From Euphorbia lathyris (Eukaryota; Streptophyta; Magnoliopsida; Malpighiales; Euphorbiaceae), in contig NC_088910.1 in NCBI RefSeq assembly GCF_963576675.1, positions 100,344,807 to 100,408,806 on the forward strand: DNA of 64,000 nt. Reading direction: 5' to 3'. Under the pieces are notes generated by a model that was not told where the DNA came from, ran no database searches, and worked only from the letters and a program-made list of their open reading frames with translations. A program made the translations under genes and the position numbers. Below, in pieces: positions 1 through 10,282 of this stretch (within the stretch, counting starts at the first letter, position 1; every line of letters starts with the position of its first letter).

Positions 1-287
1 AAGCCAAGTGACTACGAAACTTCTTAGAGGATATTCTTGAATGGATAAAGCATGTGCCCGTAATTTGTGTACACTGTGATAATTAAGAAGCAATTAATAG
101 AGCACAAAATATGATATAGGTAATAATAGACATATGTGTTGTCGATATAACACCATTAAAAAATCGATCTAAATAGGAGTTATTTGTATTAATTTTCTAA
201 GATTAAATGATAATATTGCGGATCCACTAACAAAATGGTTAAACCAAGATTAATTTGAAAAGGCATCGAGAGGAATGAGATTGAATC

Positions 288-400
288 CGTAAACAAGGCC
301 TAACTAATCCCAAAAGGTACATTGAAAGGTTACGATTGTCTCACATATTTAAGGAGTCATATAGCTTTCCAATTTAATAATGTGGGTGGGATGTTTAACA
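288..400 (-). repeat. TRIM LTR, left (3' LTR in element orientation)
   Basis: 113 bp, direct repeat of 482-590 with a few substitutions and small indels. Its first base (288) is C where the other copy has T, so the terminal TG/CA pair is mutated here. Confidence 0.8.
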
Positions 401-481
401 CCCTCCTTCACGCCCAATTCATTTGGTACATGACGCTAATATCAGCGGGGCCCCCCATATTGAACCATGGCTCTAATATCA

Positions 482-590
482 TGTAAACAAGGCCTAACTA
501 ACCCCAAAAGGTACCTTGAAGGGTTAGAATTGTCTCACATATTTAAGGAGCCATATAACTTTCCAGTATATCAATGTGGGATGTTTAACA
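482..590 (-). repeat. TRIM LTR, right (5' LTR in element orientation)
   Basis: 109 bp, begins TG and ends CA on the plus strand. It lies directly next to the primer-binding site complement at 465-481. Confidence 0.8.
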
Positions 591-1002
591 GAATCTCATG
601 AGAATTTAAGGTTCTATGTAAAGGAAAACCCAACCTTGTTGAATGAAGTCCCAAGATCTAGGTTTAGAGGGACAACTTAATTGTATAAACCATATGAGGT
701 CATTGGAGGGGGGGGGGTCAAAACCTTGTTCATTCATATGATGTAGATACTGATATAAAATAGAAAAGTTTAAGATATGTTTTTAATATCTCTTTATGCG
801 TCAAAAATCTGAGCAAAATGAATCACGTGTGTAACAGTGAAGTTGGGTCGTTTGAAAAGAGACTAATGGGAATTATTCTCTAAAATTCTGGCAAAACCAA
901 TAGATGATCACGACCATAATTATGAGACCCAAAACTAGTTTATATTGGTATGTGTGTGAGGTATATCATTGTTTACACAAATGGCAAAATAGTTTAAGGA
1001 GC

Positions 1003-3083
1003 CACATTGCTCCACTCTGGTCCCACCCCATCTCAACGGAGCCTTGAGCCATTCACCCCATTCCCTTGGCAACTCATTACTGCCCAGTTCAAATTGACGT
1101 TCACAATATTGTTCTGCATGCCACAATAACCCACAAATGTAGTAGAAAATGTATATTCGTTCATACTTGAATTTCACGAATAGTCAATCAGTTGAAGATT
1201 TGCATATCTTCTTAAATCTTTTCAATGGTTTGCGCACGTCAATACATACTCGAATATGCATATATTGTCATGTGTAACCCGAGTTATTCTTTGTGTTGTA
1301 CTCCATGAACTCATCCAGAAACTCACCCAACTGTCTCCTTACAGCTTCTGAAAAAGCCCCAATTGGGAGCTCATAAATTTTCACCCAAATGTCCATTAAG
1401 TGCAACTCAATCGTTTTCGGCCTTTCATTCTCTAGCCATTCATTCATGATCAGCACATAATTATCGAATGACCATGGTCGTCCTCCCAATATCTTTTTCT
1501 TGTCGACTTCGTGATTAAATTCGAACGAATATAGTTCCTTAATTGTCACGCTACATCCAGGTCTCCACAAACCAGTTAACTTCAGCTTCATCGCGTGGAA
1601 ATTCACAGGGTGATCGAAGACAAAGAAACCCACCCACCGCAGACACCCTTCCGGATTCATGGTAACAAGGGCAGGAAGTCTGATATCCGGTCCTTCATTC
1701 TCTTCTCTTCGGTAATATGCATATTTGCTAAATTCTCTGTTGGTCCCTTATAATGTAACAAGTTAGTTCCAAGGGGGGGATATGAACTATTTAAAATTTA
1801 AGTACGTTAAGGCTGACTTCTTTTTCTTTGAAAAAGGATTACACAGCGCGCTGAGTAAATAAGACACTAGCTTAGTCAACTGGTGACTAAGTCAGCTTCT
1901 TTCGTTGAGTCAGGAGATAGTACTTTGAGTCTATTCCTGAACTTAGATACTCAATACACACAACTCAGCGTGACCTCTTTACTTGGTCAGTTTTGTTTAA
2001 GCAAGCAATATATATAATAAGGAGTTTAAGGTTAGAAAGATGTTACTCAGCAGATTTATCCAGGTCCGGCCTCTTAGCCTACGTCCTGTCCCCGGAACAC
2101 GTTTCGAGCTTTCGAATTCTCTACTGAGCTCTTTAACGGTAGAGCATCAAACCTTTTACAACTTAGAAGCTGAGTATAACAAGAGTACCTTCCTCTATAC
2201 CTCTACTCACTCCTAATCTCTCGCTGAGTACTATAACCGAGTACTCAGCCTCTCCTTTCTAATCTCTAGAAATGATAAAGATTTGTCCTAAACAACAATT
2301 GCTAAGACACCTTAGATGATTGAATAATAACTCTAGACTTTTACACGAAAGATATAGATTTTGGTGTAAGTATTTGCTTTGCTTTTTCTCACAAAACTTT
2401 GAGTAGAATTTTGGTCAGCGTAATGGCTTGATAATATTCTGTGTTGAAAATGAAGCAACTGAAGGGCACTATTTATAGAGACGTCTGAGGCATCAGTCAT
2501 TTCGAATTTCGAAATAACCGTTGGAGGGAAACGGCTTCCTATCGTTGTCACTTTGTCTTGCTCAGAGCTCTCGGTCAATCAGATTTGAGTATCTTCTATC
2601 CTCGGTCAGCTTTTAGTCAGTTCGGCAGAATGTCTCTCCATTTATGGTAAGGTCAACTAGACAGCGTCCTGTGTCTTCTGAACTTTACCCAAAGTGGAAA
2701 CACTTTGTCTGGAAGTTGTTCTTGCTCAGTTGTTGTCTTGTACTCTTTGTCGATTCAACTCAGCAGCTTCATTCCGAAGTTGTTCAACGAAGGTCTTCTA
2801 GATCCTTCTTCCGTTGAGCTGCGTTTTGTACATAACGACAACGTTTTGCACACGCGGGCCGAGTTGTCTTGATCTGTTTGACTTGGGCTTTGACTTCCGT
2901 ATTGGGCTTTAAGCCTTTTAGTCTTTATGTCTTATAAACAATTTAACTCAACATTGAACAAACACATTAGTGTAATAAATCAAAGCATTTAAACTTAGTG
3001 TGTTTAGAATATATTTAATTTATCTTAAATAATTTTGTCAAATCAAAATCATGTGGAAAAGGTGTTTCAACATTCTCTTCCAT
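1003..3083 (-). pseudogene. LINE ORF1 relic (DUF4283 + CCHC knuckle), split by a solo LTR
   Basis: Read on the minus strand, a start codon at 3083-3081 opens M-E-E, the solo LTR (1738-3072) intervenes, and after it the frame resumes N-L-A-N-M-H-I-T-E-E, a style typical of the start of plant LINE ORF1. One frameshift later, 1660-1268 gives 130 residues of a DUF4283 domain (H-P-V-N-F, G-R-P-W-S-F-D, W-V-K-I-Y-E-L-P). Further on, 1177-1020 gives F-K-Y-E-R, Y-I-C-G-L-L-W-H and Q-Y-C, then W-L-K-A-P, matching the zinc-knuckle region that usually follows DUF4283. Such ORF1 proteins bind nucleic acid in L1-type plant LINEs. The RT part is absent here. A captured host DUF4283 gene cannot be fully excluded. 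Confidence 0.7.
1738..3072 (-). mobile_element. Solo LTR related to the Sirevirus-like element
   Basis: 1335 bp, begins TGTTGGTCCC and ends TTTCAACA, with a perfect 5-bp target duplication TTCTC (1733-1737, 3073-3077). It aligns along its length with the 1410-bp LTRs at 38159 and 48475 (same ends, shared block around GAGCTCTTTAACGGTAGAGC) but is clearly diverged, so it is an older insertion. No internal sequence is attached, which is the usual product of LTR-LTR recombination. A TATA-like box for the minus strand lies near 2469-2480. Confidence 0.88.
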
Positions 3084-3292
3084 AGTTTTGCTAGGTAAAC
3101 AAATTGCGGTACACAACTCTTCAAGAAAACGTAAACGAAGCGAAAAGAAAACAACTTTCACGGCCGCACCAGTCATACTAACCCTAGCACAGAGATGATA
3201 AAAATATTATTTACATATAGATACTACTTTTAAGCCTTATTTATTAGCTTAAATGGTAAGTCGTTTAGTTCTTTGTGTTGAATGTATACGCG

Positions 3293-3358
3293 ATGCCGGC
3301 GGCGGCGGCTGTTGCGGCGGCAGCGGCTTTGTATTGGGAATACAATACACAAGTATAA
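3293..3358 (+). repeat. GCG-rich triplet tract with an alanine-rich micro-ORF
   Basis: A short GC-rich island (about 3294-3330) of GCG/GCT/GCA triplets in otherwise AT-rich DNA. An ATG at 3293 opens 21 codons, mostly alanine, ending at a TAA (3356-3358). I see no promoter or homology, so this is annotated as a repeat. It lies upstream (minus-strand sense) of the LINE ORF1 start at 3083 and may be part of that element's 5' leader. Confidence 0.4.
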
Positions 3359-3887
3359 TCATATTAGAACTCTACCTAGTTAGGGTTATAGACAAATTGA
3401 AACTCTAACTAGATAAGAATCTATTTACAGAGATAATAGGAACATTATCTCTAACACTTTGTTGAAAAAAAAAAAAAAAAAAAAACTTTGAAATTAAGAG
3501 ATTGGAAGTTAATAAAAGTCTAACAAAATGGTTTATTATTAAAATTTTAACACACAACAAACTGCTATTAATTTAACATTTTAGATCAATTAAATTATTG
3601 TAATAATATATACTCTATATTATGGATCACTCCGAATAAAGGTATGAATTTTTAGAGTTATCCTTCAATTTTTTATTTGGATTTTAAGTTTTTGCGCGTA
3701 AATTTGGGTTTAGAATTTGAAGAAATATTTGGTGTAGTCTTCACTTTTGTGAAACACATTCACATTATTCTTTTCCCAGAATCAAAAAGTCTTCTTTTGA
3801 GGCTTTTAAAGTCGCCATTCTAGTCAACCACTCTATCATCATTTACTTCAATTTCAACCCCTATCTTTTCTTTTACTTATTCCATTA

Positions 3888-3911
3888 TTATTATTATTAT
3901 TATTTTAAGAA

Positions 3912-3959
<48 letters not shown>

Positions 3960-3960
3960 C
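3888..3960. repeat. (ATT)n microsatellite, LINE target
   Basis: Two runs of ATT triplets separated by a short TTTTAAGAAA break. The L1-type LINE at 3961-6120 sits inside it. The last 18 bases (3943-3960) are repeated at 6121-6138 after the LINE poly-A. Confidence 0.9.
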
Positions 3961-6120
3961 TCCACCCTGTTTCCATCAACAGACATTGCCCCCCTGTTAC
4001 CCATTTACTCTTTGCTGATGATGTCATGCTTTTTGTGGAGGGTAATGAGGAACAAATTAAGACTGTGATGGATATCCTCGACTGCTTTTGTGAGGCTTCT
4101 GGCCAGAAGATTAACATCCATAAATCCCGTATGCTTTGTTCCAAGAATATGGATAATAGCTTGTGTAGAAGACTGAGTGAGATGTCTGGCATTCCCCTGA
4201 CTCAATCGTTTGGGAAATACCTTGGGGTCCCTCTTCATAGTGACAGGGTGTCCAAAGCCTCTTTTAAAGACATTTTGGACAAATCTAACGGTTTGTGTGC
4301 TAGCTGGAAAGCTAATTCTCTTTCCCTTGCAGGCCGCCTTACTTTAATCCAGTCTATCAACTGCGCTGCTCCAAATCACATCATGCAAGCCTGTAAGCTC
4401 CCTGAGCCGGTCCTCAACGACCTTGATAAAATTATTCGGCGTTTTCTGTGGGGAGAGTCTGGGGATGGGAGGAAGATTCACCTGGTCCCTTGGAAGGAAG
4501 CTTGCCAGCCTAAGAGCAGGGGGGGTCTTGGTATAAGGCAAGCTAAGGACAATAATAAAGTCATGTTAATGAAGCTTCTTTGGAGAATGTGGCAATCCCC
4601 CTCCTCCCTTTGGGTTCGTCTTCTGTGCGGCAAGTATAGGAAAGATAGAATCTTTGGTGGCCCGAAGGAGATGGTTGTCAGCTGTTCCTTCCTCTGGAAA
4701 GGGCTTAGTGCTGTTTTTGCTGAGTTCTGTACGGGGATTGGCTTGGAGGTGGGTAATGGGAGATCCATTAGTTTCTGGTATGACACCTGGATTGGTGACA
4801 AACCGTTGATTGAGGTGTGCATCGCCCCTCCACCGAATGATCTCCTCTCCTGGAGAATTGCTGATGTGGTGGACTCGGAGGGAGACTGGATCTGGTCTAA
4901 GTTCGACTCCTTTCTTAGCCTGGAGACCCTCCTTAATATTAGAGGTGTGAAGATTAGTAATCAGGAGGAGGATAAGGACAGACATTGTTGGGCCTTGACT
5001 AATAATGGTTCTTATTCTTGCAAATCGGCCTATGAAGCTTTTACCCCTAATAGGGCTGATCCTCCCTTGGAAATTTGGAAGTCCATTTGGGCCCTCAAAG
5101 TCCCCTACCGCATTAGGAGTTTCCTATGGCTGGGAGTCAAAGACAGGCTCCTCACGAATGCAGATAGACACAGAAGGCACTTGGCTGTATCTGGTGCCTG
5201 TAGCAGATGCAGCGGCCATGTGGAAACCTTGTGCCATGCTTTGAGGGATTGCCCGAATAGTAGAAAGGTTTGGGAAGGGGTCCTTCCTCACCACATCCTT
5301 CCTTCCTTTATGGGGTTCTCTGATATTGACTGGTTCTCTGAAGGCGTTAATGGGAATTTGTTGGCCAGTATGGAGCACGGGGCTATTCTCTTCACTATTA
5401 TTTGTCACCAAATGTGGAAATGGAGGAATGAAGAGTTATTTGCTGAGAAGACTGTCTTTATTCCTGACCTCCGGTTTTACTTCTCGAAAAAACTCTATGT
5501 TATTACAAAGAGTTTTGAAGGAGAGCCCCTGGTTCACCCCTCCCCGGTTAAAGAGGTCCAGTTAGTTGGTTGGAGGAAGCCCAGGGAAGGGGTTGTCAAG
5601 TTGAATACGGATGGCTCATGCCTTAGTAATGGCAGAATTGCTGCTGGTGGAGTTCTTCGGGATGCTGGTGGCGCTTGGCTGGCTGGGTTTACCCATAACT
5701 TAGGTACGGGCTCCTCCTTTACTGCGGAGCTCTGGGGGATCTTGTCTGGCATTAAACTCGCCATTCGCATGGGTGTTAAAAGACTTTCGGTGGAGTCTGA
5801 CAATTTGGAGGCTATCAACAGGATTTCGGATAGACATGCTGTTTGTCTTAAGAGTCAGAATCTCATTAAAGCCATCTTGAGGCTTCGTCCTGCCTTCGAT
5901 TCTCTTACCTTCTCCCATATTTATAGGGAGCAAAACCGCGTGGCGGATCGCTTGGCAGCTGCTGGGCATAGGGGGATGTTAGGTGTTTCTACCCTTTCCG
6001 TTCCTCCTTTTCTGTTACCTTCTCTTCTTGAGGATAGGATTGGGGTCAGTCTTCCTAGACTGATCCCGGGTTAGGTTTTTGTTTGTTTGTTTTTTTTCTT
6101 CCCTTCTTACCAAAAAAAAA
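3961..6120 (+). mobile_element. 5'-truncated L1-type LINE
   Basis: Starts abruptly within the reverse transcriptase domain and ends with a short 3' UTR and oligo-A at 6112-6120. An 18-bp target duplication of ATT repeats ending in C flanks it (3943-3960, 6121-6138). The 3' end (coding end S-L-P-R-L-I-P-G, then a G/T-rich trailer and TTCTTACC before the A tail) is shared with the fragments at 23974-24591 and 58218-58303. 5' truncation and poly-A are the usual signs of target-primed reverse transcription. Confidence 0.9.
3963..6074 (+). CDS. LINE ORF2 C-terminal part: RT, zf-RVT, RNase H
   Basis: The frame is open from the truncation point; the first Met (4026) is inside the RT, just after the F-A-D-D catalytic box (4011-4022), so this is a fragment and not a gene with its own start. 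Counting from that Met (682 residues), the thumb region follows, then a zf-RVT domain (about 325-420; C-S-R-C, then C-H and D-C ligands), then an RNase H domain (about 525-650) with all four acidic residues visible: D529 (N-T-D-G-S), E568 (A-E-L-W-G), D592 (V-E-S-D-N) and D641 (R-V-A-D-R). It ends at TAG 6072-6074. No internal stop occurs, so the copy is recent. Endonuclease and the RT fingers are missing, so it cannot move by itself. Confidence 0.9.
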   Translation, partial: HPVSINRHCPPVTHLLFADDVMLFVEGNEEQIKTVMDILDCFCEASGQKINIHKSRMLCSKNMDNSLCRRLSEMSGIPLTQSFGKYLGVPLHSDRVSKASFKDILDKSNGLCASWKANSLSLAGRLTLIQSINCAAPNHIMQACKLPEPVLNDLDKIIRRFLWGESGDGRKIHLVPWKEACQPKSRGGLGIRQAKDNNKVMLMKLLWRMWQSPSSLWVRLLCGKYRKDRIFGGPKEMVVSCSFLWKGLSAVFAEFCTGIGLEVGNGRSISFWYDTWIGDKPLIEVCIAPPPNDLLSWRIADVVDSEGDWIWSKFDSFLSLETLLNIRGVKISNQEEDKDRHCWALTNNGSYSCKSAYEAFTPNRADPPLEIWKSIWALKVPYRIRSFLWLGVKDRLLTNADRHRRHLAVSGACSRCSGHVETLCHALRDCPNSRKVWEGVLPHHILPSFMGFSDIDWFSEGVNGNLLASMEHGAILFTIICHQMWKWRNEELFAEKTVFIPDLRFYFSKKLYVITKSFEGEPLVHPSPVKEVQLVGWRKPREGVVKLNTDGSCLSNGRIAAGGVLRDAGGAWLAGFTHNLGTGSSFTAELWGILSGIKLAIRMGVKRLSVESDNLEAINRISDRHAVCLKSQNLIKAILRLRPAFDSLTFSHIYREQNRVADRLAAAGHRGMLGVSTLSVPPFLLPSLLEDRIGVSLPRLIPG

Positions 6121-6794
6121 ATTATTATTATTATTATCATTCTATTGGTTTTATATAACATGTGTTTCTAGAGTGTTGCATAGAAATTAAAAATATTAGA
6201 AAAAAAGACGGTGTTTCCCTTTATTTATTGATTCAACTGTTTATTTATTTCATAATTTAATCTCCATAAACCCACATCATATAATATGACATGTAATAGA
6301 AAACAAAAAAATCTATAAAAAAACGTGTAATATGAAACAAATGGATTATTATTATTAGTGGTAAACAATGCAGCGAGGAGATCTAATATTTATGTTACTT
6401 GAAACATAATTTAATGAAGAAAACCACAACATTGAGTTTTCTTTTTAATCAATTATACTCGTATACATTAAACCATTGTTGGTTAATATTACATTTAGTA
6501 GTAAACCTTAAGGTGTTTGTTTCCATTTTTTGGACTGTTTTTGGCTTTTCAATACTAAATATGAGATAGAAAGTGTTTGGTAAAATCTTGAAACAATTGC
6601 TTTTTACATAAAACACAACTAATACCTACTGTCTATCAGCAATAGCTAACAGCAACAACAAACAATAATATCTGAAACAAACGGGTCATAAAACTGACTA
6701 AACACATGCATTTGATATAATATTTTTTTACCTTTTGTAAATATTAGAGAGAAATGATACGATTTTTCTCAAATGAGAATGATTGCTTAATTAA

Positions 6795-7846
6795 GGGCCT
6801 GTTTGGTTCAGCTGTTATCTAATAGCTGTTGCGGTTGCTGTTAGCTGTTTGTAGTTGCAGTAAGCTATTAGCAGTTGCTGTTAGCTGTTTGTTATTAGAT
6901 GTTTAATCATTAGTGTTTGGTAAAATTATATTGAACTGTTGTTGTTCGGATTTAAAATGTCTAAAATGGACATATTTAAATTAATCAACGATTAAATTAT
7001 AAAAGAGAAAATGTGAAAAAATGCTCATAACGTTTACAATTAGGAATAATTTTACTCTTAACATCTAAAACTGTACAATTTTACCCCTAATATTAGCAAG
7101 TTGGGTCGATTTTTGTGATTTAATAATAAAATTTAAAATTAATATTATAAATTTGGTAAAATATTTGAATTTTTTTTGTCCAACTCGTACAAAAGACAAT
7201 ATATATATATATATTTTTTTTTATTTTCTTAAAAAAATCACGTCTAATCATATGTTTGTGATCTGTTACTAACGATGGTGCACGTGTGAAGTGTAGATGA
7301 CAATATTAATGACAAAAAAACAGTTTAATAAATTATTTCTCAAATTGACCCAACTTGTCAACGTTAGGGGTAAAATTGCTTTTGGCCGCCAAAATTAGGG
7401 ATATAAATGCACCATTTTAAACGTTAAGGGTAAAATTACCCCTAGCTATAAATGTTATGGGTATTTTTTTCACCTTATTCTATTATAAAATAAAAAATAT
7501 GTTACACAAATTAATAAAATTAATCTATATAAAAAATAAAAAATTTATTTTACGCAACAAAACTTTATTCTTCCGGTAATTATGTTGTAGAAATATAAAT
7601 AATGTTAAAGAATAAACATATTTTGTAGAAAAAAAGAAGAATAATTTTGTCAATAACAAATAACTACAAACAGCTGTTTATGAAAAGCTCCAAATAAGAG
7701 CTTTTCGTGAAACGCTCCAAAATGCTACAGTTTTCAGAGAAAACGCTAAACGTTGCGGTTATATAAACCTAACCATACGCTATATTTCCTGCGGTTTGGA
7801 GTGAAACGTTAAACGTTCATCCGAAAAGTTAAAACAAACCCCCACT
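6795..7846. mobile_element. Tourist/Harbinger-like MITE with a nested element
   Basis: Left end GGGCCTGTTTGGTT preceded by TAA (6792-6794); right end carries AAACAAACCCCC before TAA (7847-7849), imperfect in the last few bases. Sub-terminal parts (about 6800-6960 and 7660-7840) are inverted and rich in GCTGTT/AACAGC motifs. The Mutator-like MITE 7005-7481 is inserted inside. No transposase is encoded. The 3-bp TWA duplication is typical of PIF/Harbinger elements. Confidence 0.6.
7005..7481. mobile_element. Mutator-like MITE with long inverted repeats
   Basis: The termini are inverted repeats of more than 100 bp (left 7005-7115, right 7345-7481) built from phrases such as AATTTTACCCCTAA and its complement. 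A 9-bp duplication ATTATAAAA flanks it (6996-7004, 7482-7490), as expected for Mutator-type insertion. No ORF inside. Relatives are at 26186-26590 and, as a fragment, 52895-52995. Confidence 0.75.
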
Positions 7847-7990
7847 TAAAATATGATATCAAACACAAATAGGATGAATTACGTACTTTTAATCAAATAT
7901 AATATTTATCTAGTCAACTAGAGATTTAATGAGTACAACTATAATTAGTTAGCTGTTGAGTATATATTACCTTTCAATACCCAATGCTTA

Positions 7991-8224
7991 GGGGATGTTT
8001 GGTTGCTTATTTTCATGCTCCCGTTGTTTTTTCATTTCAAAATGAACATTTTTAGGTGTTTGGTTAGAGACCTCTTGTTTGTCTTTTACACCTGAAAATT
8101 TACTTTTTACAAAAATTTGGAATCTCTGTTTTTTGGAAAAGCAGCTTTTTCCAACAGCAAACAGCAAATCGTAACAGCAAACATCAAACAAAAGTAACAA
8201 ACAGTAGATAAAACAAACAGACCC
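7991..8224 (-). mobile_element. Tourist-like MITE, copy A
   Basis: Ends GGGGATGTTTGG and ACAAACAGACCC, flanked by TTA on both sides (7988-7990, 8225-8227). Inverted relative to copies B, C and D (8338, 8559, 29051), with which it shares the runs of TTTGCTGTT-type motif and the phrase ACTAACCAAACACC. Confidence 0.75.
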
Positions 8225-8337
8225 TTAATATGTAAAAATTGAATACGTGTAGAAATTTCCTAATGATTTTTTAATTTATAAAGCAATTTACTTTAAAAAA
8301 TAATACATTCTAAGAAAGAGCAAAATTGAAAAACTTA

Positions 8338-8529
8338 GGACCCGTTTGTTTTACCTATTGTTTGTTGTTACTGTTTGTTGTTGGAAAAAGCTGAAATTCT
8401 ATGCTTTTGTAAAAAGCTACTTTTTAGGTATAAAAGACAAACATGGGGTCACTAACCAAACACTTAAAACTCTCCCTTTTGAAATGAAAACACAAACATT
8501 AGCATGAAAAGTAGCAACCAAATACCCTC
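8338..8529 (+). mobile_element. Tourist-like MITE, copy B
   Basis: Begins GGACCCGTTTG and ends AAATACCCTC, flanked by TTA (8335-8337, 8530-8532). Shorter than the other copies because part of the motif run is missing. Confidence 0.7.
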
Positions 8530-8558
8530 TTAATTATAATTTTTTTGAAATCCTTTAA

Positions 8559-8898
8559 GGGCCCGTTTGTTTTACCTACTGTTTGATGTTGTTGTTTGCT
8601 GTTTGCTGTTATGTTTGCTGTTTGATGTTGCTGCTTACTGTTGCTAGTTGCTGTTTGCTGTTACGGTTTGTTGTTTGCTATTAGAAAATGTTGCTTTTAT
8701 AAAAAACAGATATTCTCTGCTTTTTTAAAAGGCTGTTTTTCAGGTGTAAAAAGCAAACAGGATGTCACTAACCAAACACCTAATGCTGTTTTTCAAGTAT
8801 AAAAGGCAAACAGGAATGTCACTAACCAAACACCTAAAACTCCTCATTTCGAACTGAAAAGGCAAACATGAGCATGAAAATGAGCACCCAAACACCCC
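8559..8898 (+). mobile_element. Tourist-like MITE, copy C
   Basis: Begins GGGCCCGTTTGTTT and ends CCAAACACCCC, flanked by TAA (8556-8558, 8899-8901). Contains an expanded run of GTTTGCTGTT motifs and an internal tandem duplication of about 60 bp (AAGCAAACAGGATGTC and AGGCAAACAGGAATGTC blocks). Confidence 0.75.
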
Positions 8899-9686
8899 TA
8901 AGTCTCTCTATAAATATATTTTTGATAATTAAATCTATATTATATAATTCAAGGTAGATTCTCTCTATAAATATTGATTAACAATTAGGCTTCCAAAATA
9001 AAATTAAAATGATAAATAAAGACTTTAAAGTAATTAAAGAAAAAGGCCAACAAATTAACTAAATATATGGTATACTATGAATGAAGTAGAGTAGGATTTG
9101 GTCAATCCAATTTAATATTTGTATCTGTCTTTTTCTTTATGATATTTTAATTAATTAATTAGTTCTTTTTCAAGTCTTTCAGTTCCTTAGTTAAAAAGAA
9201 AAAGGAAAAAGTCTTTCAGTTCTTCCAATAAAAGGGACTATGATTGACTTTATTAGCTTCATCAACCATAAAACTATGTCAAGGAATTTCATTTATATTT
9301 AGAAAGCTTTGCAATTTATTTTTGGTTTATGCTAGTTTGATTTTATGATCTTTCAATTAGTCAATTCTATGCGACAATAGATAAAAAATTTATGTTTTTT
9401 AATGAAAAAAAAAGTATAAAATAACACTAATGGAAAGAGACATACCACATCAATATATAAAAGGTGAAAGAACAAAAAAAAAATTAATTATCAAATCTAT
9501 CCTAATGAACAAATCGAAAATTTATTTTTTGGGTATTCAATAAAAAAATGCAAAACAAAGCAAAAAATGAACTTATCTTCCGGCTATAAATCGCAAGAAA
9601 ACCCAAAATCGGAATGAAGAAGAGATTTTCTTGACGACTGATTATAGATGGAGTTTTTTTATAGATGGAGTTTTGAATAAAAAAAA
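8899..9686. other. AT-rich spacer, no gene seen
   Basis: Only simple AT-rich DNA and short A or T runs. No reading frame resembles a protein and no terminal repeats were found. Confidence 0.6.
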
Positions 9687-10249
9687 GGGTAATTAATTTA
9701 TTAGTCCCTATATTTTGACAAAACACACTGTTTAGTCCTTGTATTTTCAAAAACACATGATAAAGTCTCTAATCTTTTTTTTTCGATGAACTGTTTAGTC
9801 CCTAACGTTTTTCTCAGTGAACTATTTAGTCCCTGTCGTTAGACTCTCATGAAGATTTTGTTAGTCAATTTGGATTTGTGTTCTTCTTTTCCTTTATTTT
9901 CATTTCCTTTAAACTCTAATGAATATGAAATTAATTTTGAGTGTTCTTCTTCTTGATTTTCTCCTTAATCGTTCAAATTCGTAAGCATTGGGTCTGTTTT
10001 TTTTCTTGTTCTCCATACAAATAACTTCTTCTTCTAAATTGGATTTCTTCTTCTAAAGTTTGAAGGTAAATAGTAAAGTGTAATTTAGTCATTTCCGAAG
10101 TCATAAACGGTAAAAGAATCTAACAAATAGACGGAAGGACTAAACAGTTCACTGAGAAAAACGTTAGGGACCTTACCATGTGTTTTTGAAAATACAGGGA
10201 CTAAACAGTGTGTTTTGTCAAAATATAGGGACTAATAAATTAATTACCC
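9687..10249. mobile_element. Non-autonomous element with about 110-bp TIRs
   Basis: Left arm 9687-9800 and right arm 10135-10249 are near-perfect inverted repeats starting GGGTAATTAATTTATTAG and sharing TTTAGTCC phrases. The flanks TAAAAAAAA (9678-9686) and TAAAAAAAT (10250-10258) match at 8 of 9 positions, in keeping with a Mutator-type 9-bp duplication, although A runs weaken that evidence. No transposase ORF. Confidence 0.7.
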
Positions 10250-10282
10250 TAAAAAAATAAGGTGTCTTTGTAATAATAATGG

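Larger units (their letters stand above)
288..590 (-). mobile_element. TRIM (miniature LTR retrotransposon), complete
   Basis: Two direct repeats of about 110 bp (288-400 and 482-590) flank an 81-bp centre. Read on the minus strand, the LTRs run from TGTTAAACATCC to CTTGTTTACA. The centre begins with a primer-binding site complementary to initiator-Met tRNA (465-481; TGATATTAGAGCC) and ends in a purine tract next to the left LTR (401-412). A 5-bp target duplication, GAATC, flanks it at 283-287 and 591-595. There is no room for protein, so movement needs enzymes supplied by another element. The 5-bp duplication, the PBS and the tract together make the TRIM call firm. Confidence 0.85.
1..1002 (+). 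pseudogene. Ty1/copia RNase H end and 3' untranslated relic
   Basis: Bases 70-270 read, through several stops, as the end of a copia RNase H: a C-D-N box near 75, then D-N-I-A-D-P-L-T-K and K-A-S-R-G-M-R (about 210-285). From about 597 the sequence is a diverged copy of the 3' internal regions at 37260-37690 and 49885-50260, so all three belong to one copia family. The relic is interrupted by the TRIM at 288-590 and fades near 1000, where a LINE ORF1 relic on the other strand begins. No LTR of this copy remains. It is non-functional. Confidence 0.7.
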
